From NCBI RefSeq assembly GCF_019645855.1, contig NZ_CP080999.1:5255860-5319859 (forward strand): 64,000 nucleotides of DNA. The letters run 5' to 3'. This DNA comes from Mycobacterium malmoense (GTDB taxonomy: Bacteria; Actinomycetota; Actinomycetes; Mycobacteriales; Mycobacteriaceae). This document shows, piece after piece, positions 52,607 to 61,419 of the stretch. Numbering within the stretch: the stretch's first letter is position 1; each line of letters starts with the position of its first letter. A program made the translations under genes and the position numbers. The notes under the pieces were generated by a model, which made no database searches, was not told the origin of the DNA, and was given only the letters and a program-made list of their open reading frames with translations.

Positions 52607-53194
52607 GTGGGTTTCGGGGGGAACATCCAGCGGGAACGCAGCGACGCCGAGCTGCTCGCAGCCCACGTCGCGGGTGACCGCCACGCCTTCGGCGAGTTGT
52701 TCCACCGTCACCAACGACAGCTGCACCGGCTTGCCCGGCTCACCACCCGCACCCCCGAGGATGCCGAGGATGCGTTGCAGGACGCGATGCTTTCGGCGCA
52801 CCGCGGCGCCGGAACCTTTCGGCATGACGCCGCGGTGGGCAGTTGGCTGCACCGCATCGTGGTCAACGCCTGCCTGGACCGGCTCCGCCGCACCAAAGCC
52901 CACCCGACCACGCCGCTGGAGGACGTCTACCCGGTCGCCGATCGCACCGCGCAGGTCGAGACGGCCATCGCGGTGCAGCGCGCCCTGATGCGGCTTCCCG
53001 TGGAGCAACGGGCGGCGGTGGTGGCCGTCGATATGCAGGGCTACTCGGTTGCCGACACCGCCGCGCTGCTGGGCGTCGCCGAGGGCACGGTCAAGAGCCG
53101 ATGTTCCCGCGCCCGGGTTCGCCTCGCCGAGCTGCTCGGCTATCTCAACACCGGCGCCCGCGCCACGCCCGACCGCCCCGCCGGTCAGCGCTGA
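52607..53194 (+). CDS. sigM: ECF sigma factor SigM
   Basis: The 195-residue protein from GTG 52607 has region 2 (FGELFHRHQRQLHRLARLTT, EDALQDAMLSAHRG) and region 4 (LPVEQRAAVVAVDMQGYSVA, LLGVAEGTVKSRCSRARVRL). SigM (Rv3911) directs genes linked to surface and ESX functions in mycobacteria. The cognate anti-sigma rsmA follows after 69 bases. Confidence 0.94.
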   Translation: MGFGGNIQRERSDAELLAAHVAGDRHAFGELFHRHQRQLHRLARLTTRTPEDAEDALQDAMLSAHRGAGTFRHDAAVGSWLHRIVVNACLDRLRRTKAHPTTPLEDVYPVADRTAQVETAIAVQRALMRLPVEQRAAVVAVDMQGYSVADTAALLGVAEGTVKSRCSRARVRLAELLGYLNTGARATPDRPAGQR

Positions 53195-53263
53195 CGCCGC
53201 CCGCACCGCGTCCGCGGTAGCCGCGCGTCGCCCTCAAGGTGCGCATGACGGACACTGAGGCGG

Positions 53264-54037
53264 ATGGGTGAATCCAACAGGGATCCAGAGGATCCTGCTG
53301 ACACGGGCGCCGAGCCGCCTCTGACGGCCGAGCTTCTCGCCGACCTGCAGGCCGGTCTGCTGGACGACGATTCCGCGGCCCGCGTACGCAGACGGGTCCG
53401 CGACGACCCGGAGGCAGAAACAATCCTGCGCGCCTTGAACCAGGTGCGCCGCGACGTCGCCGCGCTAGGTGCCGACCCGGCGTCGGCGCCGAAGGTCCCG
53501 CCGGAGGTCACCGCCCGAATCTCGACGGTGCTGACGTCGGGTCAAAGCCAACGGCGCGCCGGCGCCGCGCATTCGGCCCGGCCGCGCATCGGACCCGCGC
53601 GGCTGGCCGCGGGCGCGGCTGGCGTCGGGGCGCTGCTCGCGGCGATCGGCGTGGGCACCGCGGCACTGATCAACGCGCCGGGGCCCGCGCCGAGCACCCC
53701 GGTCACCGCCGAGCACATCACGGTGTCAACGCCGCCGATGGCGATCCCGTTGTCGCAGGAGGAGATCCTCGGCCTGCTCGATCACCGTCCCGACTACGGT
53801 CCGCTCGAAGGCCCGCTCAGCGACCCGCCGCGGCGCGCCTCCTGCCTCAGTGGCCTCGGCTATCCGGCGTCAACGCAGGTGCTGGGCGCGCGGCCGATCG
53901 AGATCAATGCCCGCCCCGGCGTGCTGCTGGTCCTGCCGGGAGACACACCCGACAAACTGGCGGCCTTTGCGGTCGCCCTGAATTGCAGCGCCGCCGACAC
54001 CGGGTTGCTGGCCAGCACCCAGGTCGCCCGCCCTTAG
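53264..54037 (+). CDS. rsmA: Anti-sigma M factor RsmA
   Basis: This 257-residue membrane protein has a cytosolic N-terminus (LTAELLADLQAGLLDDDSAA, VRDDPEAETIL) that should bind SigM, one membrane helix near residues 115-137 (LAAGAAGVGALLAAIGVGTAAL) and an extracytoplasmic domain. It matches Rv3912 in position and size. The stop faces the trxB2 promoter region. Confidence 0.92.
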   Translation: MGESNRDPEDPADTGAEPPLTAELLADLQAGLLDDDSAARVRRRVRDDPEAETILRALNQVRRDVAALGADPASAPKVPPEVTARISTVLTSGQSQRRAGAAHSARPRIGPARLAAGAAGVGALLAAIGVGTAALINAPGPAPSTPVTAEHITVSTPPMAIPLSQEEILGLLDHRPDYGPLEGPLSDPPRRASCLSGLGYPASTQVLGARPIEINARPGVLLVLPGDTPDKLAAFAVALNCSAADTGLLASTQVARP

Positions 54038-54066
54038 TCTGGTGCCAGGTGTCGTGCCCAGCCGGT

Positions 54067-54093
54067 GGGAACACCCACGCCTACCCTGGCGTT
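54067..54093 (+). promoter_or_regulatory. SigH-like promoter of trxB2-trxC
   Basis: GGGAAC (54067-54072) is followed after 17 bases by CGTT (54090-54093), matching the SigH-type consensus. It lies 33 bases before the trxB2 ATG. The M. tuberculosis trxB2-trxC pair belongs to the SigH oxidative-stress regulon, which supports the reading. Confidence 0.75.
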
Positions 54094-54126
54094 CGTAGAC
54101 GTAGCTTCCGTACCTGAAAGGCCCGC

Positions 54127-55134
54127 ATGACCGCCGTCGCTTCTGCTGATGATGCCCCGGACACCGTCCACGACGTGATCATCGTCGGTTCCGGTCCCGC
54201 CGGTTACACCGCAGCCCTCTACACGGCCCGCGCCCAGCTGGCGCCGCTGGTCTTCGAGGGCACCTCTTTCGGTGGTGCGTTGATGACCACGACCGAGGTG
54301 GAGAACTACCCCGGCTTTCGCAACGGCATCACCGGCCCGGAGTTGATGGATGAGATGCGTGAGCAGGCGCTGCGGTTCGGCGCGGACCTGCGGATGGAAG
54401 ATATCGAGTCGATGTCGCTGGCGGGACCGGTCAAGTCGGTCGTCACCGCCGACGGGGAGACCCACCGGGCCCGGGCGGTCATCTTGGCCATGGGTGCCGC
54501 GGCACGGTATCTGCAGGTCCCCGGCGAACAGGAGTTGCTGGGCCGCGGTGTGAGTTCGTGTGCCACCTGCGACGGGTTCTTTTTCCGCGACCAGGACATC
54601 GCCGTCATCGGCGGCGGTGACTCGGCGATGGAGGAAGCCCTGTTTCTGACCCGGTTCGCGAGCAGCGTGACGCTGGTGCACCGCCGCGACGAGTTCAGGG
54701 CATCGAAGATCATGCTCGATCGCGCCCGCAATAACGACAAGATCGAGTTCGTCACCAACGCCACCGTGGTAGCGGTGGACGGCGACGCGACGGTGACCGG
54801 ATTGCGGTTGCGCGACAAGGTAACTGGCGAGGAAACCGCGCTCCCGGTGACCGGTGTTTTCGTCGCGATCGGTCACGAGCCCCGTTCGGGTTTGGTGCGC
54901 GACGTCGTGGACGTGGACGCCGACGGCTACGTACTCGTGCGGGGACGCACCACGAGCACCTCGATCGACGGTGTTTTCGCGGCCGGTGACCTGGTAGATC
55001 GCACCTACCGGCAAGCGGTCACCGCCGCGGGCAGTGGCTGCGCCGCGGCCATCGACGCCGAACGCTGGCTGGCCGAGCACGAGGAGTTGGACGCGGCCCA
55101 CGAAACGCAGCAGCTGACCGTACCGACACATTGA
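54127..55134 (+). CDS. trxB2: Thioredoxin reductase
   Basis: This 335-residue FAD/NADPH-dependent enzyme has the FAD motif IIVGSGPAGYTAALYTARA, redox-active cysteines in SCATCDGFF near residue 145 and the NADPH motif VIGGGDSAMEEA. It reduces TrxC using NADPH. The gene is 13 bases upstream of trxC. It is the Rv3913 orthologue. Confidence 0.98.
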   Translation: MTAVASADDAPDTVHDVIIVGSGPAGYTAALYTARAQLAPLVFEGTSFGGALMTTTEVENYPGFRNGITGPELMDEMREQALRFGADLRMEDIESMSLAGPVKSVVTADGETHRARAVILAMGAAARYLQVPGEQELLGRGVSSCATCDGFFFRDQDIAVIGGGDSAMEEALFLTRFASSVTLVHRRDEFRASKIMLDRARNNDKIEFVTNATVVAVDGDATVTGLRLRDKVTGEETALPVTGVFVAIGHEPRSGLVRDVVDVDADGYVLVRGRTTSTSIDGVFAAGDLVDRTYRQAVTAAGSGCAAAIDAERWLAEHEELDAAHETQQLTVPTH

Positions 55135-55147
55135 TTGGAGCACCACG

Positions 55148-55501
55148 ATGACCGATGCCGAAAAAGCCGGGGCCACAATAGAAGTCTCCGACGCCTCCTT
55201 CTCCGCGGAGGTGTTGTCGAGCAATAAGCCTGTGCTGGTTGACTTTTGGGCGACCTGGTGTGGACCGTGCAAGATGGTCGCGCCGGTGCTCGAGGAGATC
55301 GCGGCCGAGCGGGCCGGCCAGCTCACCGTCGCCAAGCTGGACGTTGACGCCAACCCGGAAACGGCCCGCGACTTTCAGGTGGTTTCGATCCCCACGATGA
55401 TCCTGTTCAAAGACGGCCAACCGGTGAAACGGATCGTCGGCGCCAAGGGCAAGGCGGCGTTGCTGCGCGAGCTTTCCGACGCGGTCCCCAACCTCACCTA
55501 G
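55148..55501 (+). CDS. trxC: Thioredoxin TrxC
   Basis: The 117-residue thioredoxin has the active site WCGPCKMVAP (Cys38, Cys41), the cis-Pro loop VSIPTMILF and the C-terminal VGAKGKAALLREL. It is reduced by TrxB2 and supplies electrons to peroxiredoxins and ribonucleotide reductase. Rv3914 orthologue. Confidence 0.98.
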   Translation: MTDAEKAGATIEVSDASFSAEVLSSNKPVLVDFWATWCGPCKMVAPVLEEIAAERAGQLTVAKLDVDANPETARDFQVVSIPTMILFKDGQPVKRIVGAKGKAALLRELSDAVPNLT

Positions 55502-55689
55502 ACCGGTGACGTCACGCGCTGGAACGACGGGCTGAGGACGCGGGCGATCAGGCGCAGCCCCGATCTAGTTCGCCACACCACGCCCCGCGGTTAGCCTGGG
55601 GTTTTCCCGAAATTGAGAAGCATCTGCGACAATACCGATTAGCTGGTGCGATCATTCAGCCGGTCAGTTTGTCCCGGAGGGCCCTTGGT
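55502..55689. other. trxC-cwlM intergenic region
   Basis: This 188-base gap should hold the trxC terminator and the cwlM promoter. A GGAGGG ribosome-binding site lies just upstream of the cwlM ATG (55690). No further element was recognised. Confidence 0.45.
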
Positions 55690-56910
55690 ATGTCGAGTCC
55701 GCGCCGTGAAGACGGCGACGCGCTGCGCCGTGGCGACCGCAGCGCTGCTGTGACCGAGATCCGGGCCACGCTGGCCGCCCTGGGGCTGCTGGACAATCCC
55801 GACGAAGACCTGACTACCGGCCGGCATGTGGCCCTCGAGGTTTTCGATGCCGAGCTCGATCAGGCGGTGCGTGCGTTCCAGCAGCATCGCGGACTGCTGG
55901 TGGACGGCATCGTCGGCGAGGCCACCTACCGCGCGTTGAAAGAGGCCTCGTATCGGCTCGGCGCGCGCACGCTGTATCACCAATTCGGTGCTCCGCTCTA
56001 CGGCGACGACGTCGCCACGCTACAGGCGCGGCTCCAGGACCTCGGTTTCTACACCGGCCTGGTCGACGGCTACTTCGGATTGCAAACCCACAACGCTTTG
56101 ATGTCGTATCAGCGTGAATACGGGCTTGCCGCCGACGGCATTTGCGGGCCGGAAACCTTGCGTTCCTTGTATTTTCTGAGTTCGCGGGTCTCGGGCGGCT
56201 CGCCACACGCCATTCGCGAGGAAGAGCTGGTCCGCCGATCGGGCCCCAAACTGTCGGGCAAGCGCATCATCATCGATCCGGGCCGCGGCGGTGCGGACCA
56301 CGGTTTCATAATGCAGGGTCCATCCGGCCCTATCAGCGAGGCAGACGTGTTGTGGGACTTGGCAAGTCGGCTTGAGGGCCGGATGACCGCCATCGGCATG
56401 GAAACCTTTTTGTCCCGGTCGACCAACCGCAGTCCGTCGGACGCCGAACGCGCCGCCACGGCCAATAACGTCGGTGCGGACCTGATGATCAGCCTGCGCT
56501 GTGAATCCCAGAGCAGCCCCTCGGCCAATGGCGTCGCCTCCTTCCACTTCGGAAACTCGCACGGTTCGGTCTCCACCATCGGCCGCAACCTCGCCGACTT
56601 CATTCAGCGAGAAGTGGTGGCCCGCACCGGTTTACGTGATTGCCGGACGCATGGCCGGACGTGGGATCTGCTGCGACTGACTCGGATGCCCACCGTTCAG
56701 GTCGACGTCGGCTACATCACCAACCCGCGCGATCGCGCGATGCTGATCTCAACTCAGACCCGTGACGCCATCGCCGAAGGGATCCTCGCCGCGGTCAAGC
56801 GGCTCTATCTCCTGGGCAAGAACGACAGGCCCACCGGCACATTCACCTTCGCCGAGCTGCTAGCGCACGAATTGTCGGTGGAGCGGGCGAGCAGAATGGG
56901 CGGTTCCTAA
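55690..56910 (+). CDS. cwlM: CwlM, amidase-like regulator of peptidoglycan synthesis
   Basis: ATG 55690, behind GGAGGG, gives 406 residues, the M. tuberculosis length (Rv3915). Two peptidoglycan-binding-like repeats (AVRAFQQHRGLLVDGIVGEA, MSYQREYGLAADGICGPET) precede an amidase_3-like domain (IIIDPGRGGADHGF). The C-terminal TGTFTF places Thr at 382, 384 and 386, the known phosphorylated cluster. The cytosolic phosphoprotein activates MurA rather than cleaving peptidoglycan. Confidence 0.96.
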   Translation: MSSPRREDGDALRRGDRSAAVTEIRATLAALGLLDNPDEDLTTGRHVALEVFDAELDQAVRAFQQHRGLLVDGIVGEATYRALKEASYRLGARTLYHQFGAPLYGDDVATLQARLQDLGFYTGLVDGYFGLQTHNALMSYQREYGLAADGICGPETLRSLYFLSSRVSGGSPHAIREEELVRRSGPKLSGKRIIIDPGRGGADHGFIMQGPSGPISEADVLWDLASRLEGRMTAIGMETFLSRSTNRSPSDAERAATANNVGADLMISLRCESQSSPSANGVASFHFGNSHGSVSTIGRNLADFIQREVVARTGLRDCRTHGRTWDLLRLTRMPTVQVDVGYITNPRDRAMLISTQTRDAIAEGILAAVKRLYLLGKNDRPTGTFTFAELLAHELSVERASRMGGS

Positions 56911-57662
56911 CCGCCCTGGGTGACCTTCAACGTATTTGTCGCGGCGGATCCCGCCCCGACCGGCTGTTGTAGCTGCGCGTTCGCCAACAGACGCTCCAGC
57001 GCCGCCTCGACTTCGGCTTTCCATCCGAGACCCTTGTCCAGCTCGAGCCGCAGCCGTGGGAAGTACGTATGTGGCGCCACCACAACGAATCCCACATCCT
57101 TCAAGAACTCCGCGTCGATGATGCAGTGGTCGACCGAGCAGTCGCCGACGGCCTCCAACACCGGCCGGACGTCGGGGTCCACCGCCCGCGGATCCTGCAA
57201 CTCGGAAGCCGCCGGTGTGCGGCCGAAGGCCTCCAGCGCCCGGACTCCGCGCCGCATCAGTTCATCGATTACCCGGGCGATGAGCCCATGTTGCAGATCG
57301 TCGGCGGCTTGTCCGGGTTCGATACCCATCGACGTGAGCAGCACGGCGTCGGCGGACACCGGCGCGGTGGGAAACCGCTGCGCCCGCGGCACCGCCCGCG
57401 GCGGCGCGTAGAGGACATATCCCAAGCACGGCGGCTCGGTGTGGCTGGGGTCATCGTCCGGGACCGCGGTGGCGACCTGACCGCACGAGCCCCACTCCAG
57501 CATCACCATCGACAACCAGGCTTCTTTTTCGAACTCGGGGTCGGCGAGGTGGTCCTGGTCACCGAGAGTCGCCGGGTCGACCTCCCAGAAGACGCAGCGG
57601 CGCGCATGCTTGGGAAGCTGCTCGAAAGCCTCGAGCCGCAACGGCGTGATTCGAGCGGACAC
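56907..57662 (-). CDS. GNAT-like acetyltransferase family protein (Rv3916c-like)
   Basis: The 251-residue protein overlaps the convergent cwlM gene by 4 bases. It has a GNAT-like middle (LGYVLYAPPRAVPRA, VIDELMRRGVRALEAFGR) and a conserved C-terminal segment (DVGFVVVAPHTYFPRLRLEL). No substrate is known. It is conserved between cwlM and parB across mycobacteria. Confidence 0.85.
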   Translation of the reverse strand: MSARITPLRLEAFEQLPKHARRCVFWEVDPATLGDQDHLADPEFEKEAWLSMVMLEWGSCGQVATAVPDDDPSHTEPPCLGYVLYAPPRAVPRAQRFPTAPVSADAVLLTSMGIEPGQAADDLQHGLIARVIDELMRRGVRALEAFGRTPAASELQDPRAVDPDVRPVLEAVGDCSVDHCIIDAEFLKDVGFVVVAPHTYFPRLRLELDKGLGWKAEVEAALERLLANAQLQQPVGAGSAATNTLKVTQGG

Positions 57663-57928
57663 TAGCCTCCTGGCTTCCGTGCGGTACTGCAGCCAATTGC
57701 ACCAGCAACCCCTCTAGGATAGGAGAGTTTGTCGTCATGGGGCCAGTGTTGGCCCCGCCACTCGCGGCGGGACCGTGAACCGACCTCCGCACCGCGCTAC
57801 CGGCGGACAGAATGCCGAAATAGCTTGAGACACACGGGAACTCCGCCTGAGCGGGGTGGTCGTGAGGAGCCGTTTCGCGCCCGAAACCGGCGCGGTGTCA
57901 CAGTGACGTAATTACATGGTATGTACGG

Positions 57929-58912
57929 TCATGGCTTGGGAGGCGTGATCATGTCGATAATCCGCTGGAGATCGTCGACCGAACCGAACTCCACCACGAT
58001 CCTCCCCTTGCGTTTGCCGAGGCTGACCGTCACCCGCGTATCGAAGGCATTCGACAGCCGATCAGCAACGTCTTGAAGGCCGGGCATCTGGATCGGTTTG
58101 CGTCGCTGCGGGGTCGGGGTGACCGCGTCACCGCGATTTGCCAGGGTGACCGCCTCCTCGGTGGCCCGCACCGACAGACCCTCCGCAACGATCCGGCCGG
58201 CCAGCTCCTCCTGCGCCTCCGGGCCGGCCTCCAGGGACAGCAGCGCCCGGGCGTGACCGGCGGACAACACCCCCGCCGCCACTCGCCGCTGCACCGGGAT
58301 CGGCAGCTTCAGCAGCCGGATCATGTTGGTGATCAGCGGTCGCGAGCGGCCGATGCGAGACGCCAGTTCGTCGTGGGTGACACCGAACTCGTCGAGCAGC
58401 TGCTGATAGGCGGCCGCCTCTTCCAACGGGTTCAGCTGCACCCGATGGATGTTTTCCAGCAGGGCGTCGCGCAGCAGATTGTCATCGCCCGTCTCGCGCA
58501 CGATGGCCGGGATCGTGGCCAGGCCCGCTTCTTGAGCCGCCCGCCAGCGCCGCTCCCCCATCACGATCTGATACCGCGCGCCGCCCTGCGATCCGGTTAC
58601 CGGCCGCACCACGATCGGCTGCAGGAGGCCGAACTCGTGGATGGAGTGCACCAGCTCGGACAGTGCCTCCTCGTCGAACACCTGCCGCGGCTGACGTGGA
58701 TTGCGCTCGATGTCGGCGGGTGCGATCTCCCGGTACACCGCGCCCACGGCGGCGGCATCCGACACCGGCCGCCCGATCAGGACATCGGCGGCGGCGTCCC
58801 CCATCCGCGGGCCCAGGGTCGCCGGCCCTGCGTCGCTGTCCGCCGGGCCGGTCGGAATCAGCGAAGCCAGGCCCCGGCCGAGCCCGCCCTTCTTGCGTAA
58901 CGGCTGCGTCAT
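57929..58912 (-). CDS. parB: Chromosome-partitioning protein ParB
   Basis: ATG 58912 is preceded by AAGGGA and gives 327 residues. The CTP-binding N-terminal domain includes NPRQPR and GERRWRAAQEAG. A central helix-turn-helix (THDELASRIGRSRPLITNMI) binds parS. The C-terminal dimerisation domain ends RIIDMITPPKP. It loads at the two parS sites in this window and forms the segregation complex with ParA. Rv3917c orthologue. Confidence 0.97.
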   Translation of the reverse strand: MTQPLRKKGGLGRGLASLIPTGPADSDAGPATLGPRMGDAAADVLIGRPVSDAAAVGAVYREIAPADIERNPRQPRQVFDEEALSELVHSIHEFGLLQPIVVRPVTGSQGGARYQIVMGERRWRAAQEAGLATIPAIVRETGDDNLLRDALLENIHRVQLNPLEEAAAYQQLLDEFGVTHDELASRIGRSRPLITNMIRLLKLPIPVQRRVAAGVLSAGHARALLSLEAGPEAQEELAGRIVAEGLSVRATEEAVTLANRGDAVTPTPQRRKPIQMPGLQDVADRLSNAFDTRVTVSLGKRKGRIVVEFGSVDDLQRIIDMITPPKP

Positions 58913-58935
58913 GGTCGTCCCTTCACGGATGGTGG

Positions 58936-59958
58936 TCAATCACGCTCGGCGAGTTCGCGGCTCGCGTCGAGATAGCTCATCGCGCCGCGCGACCCGGGGT
59001 CGTAATCGATGATCGTCATGCTGTAGCCGGGCGCCTCCGAAACCTTGACGCTCCGCGGAATCACCGTGCGCAACACCTTGGTCCCGAAGTACCGGCGCAC
59101 CTCCTCGGCGACCTGGTCGGCAAGTTTGGTCCGTCCGTCGTACATGGTGAGGATCACGGTGGTCACCTCGAGCCGAGGATTGAGGTGCGCCTTCACCATT
59201 TCGATGTTGCGCATCAGCTGTGACACACCCTCGAGCGCGTAGTACTCGCACTGGATCGGGATCATGACCTCCGGGGCGGCGACGAGCGCATTAATGGTCA
59301 GCAGCCCGAGCGACGGCGGACAGTCGACGAAGACGTAGTCGAAGTCGAAGTGGTCGAGCTCGGCCAGCGCGGTGCGCAGCCGGTTTTCGCGCGCCACCAT
59401 GCTGACCAATTCGATCTCGGCGCCCGCCAGGTCGATCGTCGCCGGGACGCAGAACAGGCGCTCGCTGTGCGGGCTGGGACGCAACGCGTCCCGCAACGAC
59501 ACCTCGCCGATCAGCACCTCGTACGAGGAGGGGGTGCCCGCTTGCCTGTCGTGGATGCCGAGCGCCGTGCTCGCGTTGCCCTGCGGGTCGAGGTCAACGA
59601 CGAGGGTCTTGAGCCCTTGCACGGCCAGCGCGGCCGCGAGATTGACCGCGGTGGTGGTCTTGCCAACGCCGCCCTTTTGGTTCGCGATAGTCAACACCCG
59701 GCGGTGCCGCGGGCGGCGCAGCGGCGCGTACGTGGTGTGGAGTACCCGCATGGCGCGTTCCGCGGCCGCACCGATCGGGGTGTCGAATTCTTCGGATGTT
59801 TCACGTGAAACATCCCCCAGCGCGGTAGTCGCCGTTTCGTCGCCCGACGGCGACGGCGGTGGTCCGTCCTCCGATATGGAGGGTGTGGGAGCCGGCGGCG
59901 GTTCCGTAACCCCCGGCGGCGGAGGGGGGGCCGCAGACCGATTTGGTGGAGAACTCAC
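58936..59958 (-). CDS. parA: Chromosome-partitioning ATPase ParA
   Basis: GTG 59958 overlaps the rsmG stop as GTGA and gives 340 residues; the frame is open further upstream but inside rsmG. A Pro-rich N-terminus precedes the deviant Walker A NQKGGVGKTTTAVNLA, then VVDLDPQGNAS and FVDCPPSLG. A perfect parS site is embedded in the coding sequence as GDVSRETSE. Rv3918c orthologue. Confidence 0.97.
   Translation of the reverse strand: MSSPPNRSAAPPPPPGVTEPPPAPTPSISEDGPPPSPSGDETATTALGDVSRETSEEFDTPIGAAAERAMRVLHTTYAPLRRPRHRRVLTIANQKGGVGKTTTAVNLAAALAVQGLKTLVVDLDPQGNASTALGIHDRQAGTPSSYEVLIGEVSLRDALRPSPHSERLFCVPATIDLAGAEIELVSMVARENRLRTALAELDHFDFDYVFVDCPPSLGLLTINALVAAPEVMIPIQCEYYALEGVSQLMRNIEMVKAHLNPRLEVTTVILTMYDGRTKLADQVAEEVRRYFGTKVLRTVIPRSVKVSEAPGYSMTIIDYDPGSRGAMSYLDASRELAERD
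59797..59812. other. parS site 1 (inside parA)
   Basis: TGTTTCACGTGAAACA is a perfect 16-bp match to the bacterial parS centromere palindrome, with flanking bases extending the symmetry to ATGTTTCACGTGAAACAT. It lies in the N-terminal coding region of parA. Confidence 0.97.
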
Positions 59959-60698
59959 CGTGTCCTCCCGCCCGTCATCCGTGCCGGCCTGTGGCGCGCC
60001 CGTTCCCCGCGTCGCGCTAACACCACGGTCGCGGGCGGACGCAAACAGTTCGCGCCACATGTCACCACCCTGACATCAACGGCGCCCGACGCCGCCATCA
60101 CACGCCGGTGCGCTTCCACTTCCTCGTGCGCGCGCTCCCCCTTGATCGCGACCATCAGCCCGCCTGGCCGTAGCAACGGCATACTCCACTTCGTCAGTTT
60201 GTCCAGCGCCGCGACCGCGCGCGACACCGCCGCGTCCCTGGCGCCGAACCGATCGCGTACCCGAGGTTCCTCCGCGCGGCCGCGCACCACCTCGACCGCC
60301 AACCCTAGTTCGGCGACCACCTCAGTGAGAAACTCGCTTCGGCGCAGAAGCGGTTCAAGGAGCACGATCTGAAGGTCGGGCCGTGCGATTGCCAACGGTA
60401 TCCCCGGCAATCCTGCCCCGCTGCCGATATCTATCACCCGTTCACCCGGATCGAGCAGCTCGCCTACCACGGCGCTGTTCAACAGATGGCGGTCCCAGAG
60501 CCGGTCCGCCTCGCGCGGACCGAGGAGTCCGCGTTCCACCCCGGCGCCGGCCAGCAGCTCGGCGTACCGCCGCGCGATATCGAGTCGCGGACCGAAGATC
60601 GCCGCGGCATCGCTCGGTGACACGGGCTCAACCAAAGGCGGTGGCGCGGTGCCATCCGCCGACCGCGCTCGGGCGTTGACATGTTTCACGTGAAACAT
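59955..60698 (-). CDS. rsmG: 16S rRNA m7G527 methyltransferase RsmG (GidB)
   Basis: This 247-residue methyltransferase has the SAM-binding motif VIDIGSGAGLPGIPLAI and the SRAVAALDKL and MVAIKGE motifs. Loss of this enzyme gives low-level streptomycin resistance. The start codon lies in a parS site, so the protein begins MFHVKHVNARA. A downstream start without parS is possible. Rv3919c orthologue. Confidence 0.96.
   Translation of the reverse strand: MFHVKHVNARARSADGTAPPPLVEPVSPSDAAAIFGPRLDIARRYAELLAGAGVERGLLGPREADRLWDRHLLNSAVVGELLDPGERVIDIGSGAGLPGIPLAIARPDLQIVLLEPLLRRSEFLTEVVAELGLAVEVVRGRAEEPRVRDRFGARDAAVSRAVAALDKLTKWSMPLLRPGGLMVAIKGERAHEEVEAHRRVMAASGAVDVRVVTCGANCLRPPATVVLARRGERARHRPARMTGGRTR
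60682..60697. other. parS site 2 (at the rsmG start)
   Basis: A second perfect TGTTTCACGTGAAACA palindrome overlaps the rsmG start codon, 885 bases from the parA-internal copy. It also carries the extended flanks ATG...CAT. Confidence 0.97.
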
Positions 60699-60746
60699 CC
60701 TCGATCTTCGGTGGCCTGCCGAATTACACGGCTGTGACTCGATCGC

Positions 60747-61331
60747 CTAGTCGGGCAGGACCACTACCCGCCGTAGCGGCTCCACGCCCTCGCTCTCGCT
60801 GTGCACTCCGGGCACCGCGGCGACCGCATCGTGGACGATCTTGCGCTCGAACGGCGTCATCGGCGAGAGTTCTTCGCGTTCGCCGGTGTTCAGCACCCGG
60901 CGCGCCACCTTGTCGCCGAGCGCGGCCAGCTCTTCCCGCCGGCGGCGTCGCCAACTCGCGATGTCGAGCATCAACCGACTGCGCACACCGGTCTTTTGGT
61001 GTACCGCCAAGCGGGTCAGCTCCTGCAACGCGTCGAGCACCTCGCCCCCGCGCCCCACTAGTTTGTTCAGATCGTTGCTGCCGTCGATGCTTACCACGGC
61101 GCGGCTGCCCTCGACGTCCAGATCGATATCGCCGTCGAAGTCCAACAGGTCCAACAGCTCTTCGAGATAGTCGCCGGCGATCTCCCCCTCGGCGACCAGT
61201 CGCTCCTCCAGGTCGCCGGCTTCCTCAGCGCCGGCATCCGCCGCCGCTTCGCTTTCCGGGACATCCTCCACCGACGCTGGTGTGTCGAGTTCTGCATCGA
61301 AGTCGCGCTCGGTGGTGTCGGCGTCTGTCAT
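60747..61331 (-). CDS. jag: Jag/KhpB-like R3H-domain RNA-binding protein
   Basis: ATG 61331 behind GGGAGAA gives 194 residues. An acidic N-terminus (residues 1-60) precedes a KH-like domain (VVSIDGSNDLNKLVGRGGEV) and a C-terminal R3H domain (MTPFERKIVHDAVAAVPGVH). Its position between rsmG and yidC is conserved. Rv3920c orthologue. Confidence 0.95.
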   Translation of the reverse strand: MTDADTTERDFDAELDTPASVEDVPESEAAADAGAEEAGDLEERLVAEGEIAGDYLEELLDLLDFDGDIDLDVEGSRAVVSIDGSNDLNKLVGRGGEVLDALQELTRLAVHQKTGVRSRLMLDIASWRRRRREELAALGDKVARRVLNTGEREELSPMTPFERKIVHDAVAAVPGVHSESEGVEPLRRVVVLPD

Positions 61332-61419
61332 GTCTTTTCTCCCTCGTCTCTCCCTCGTCCAAGGGTCTGTCTTCTTGGGATGACCAGCCCGGGGCCGGCC
61401 CGTAACGTAGCGGCGCGCC

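Noticed and set aside
57735..57780. Short GC-rich stem-loops (ggggccagtgttggcccc, cccgccactcgcggcggg) between parB and Rv3916c
   Set aside because: They are not placed directly after either stop codon and could arise by chance in GC-rich DNA; no role could be assigned.
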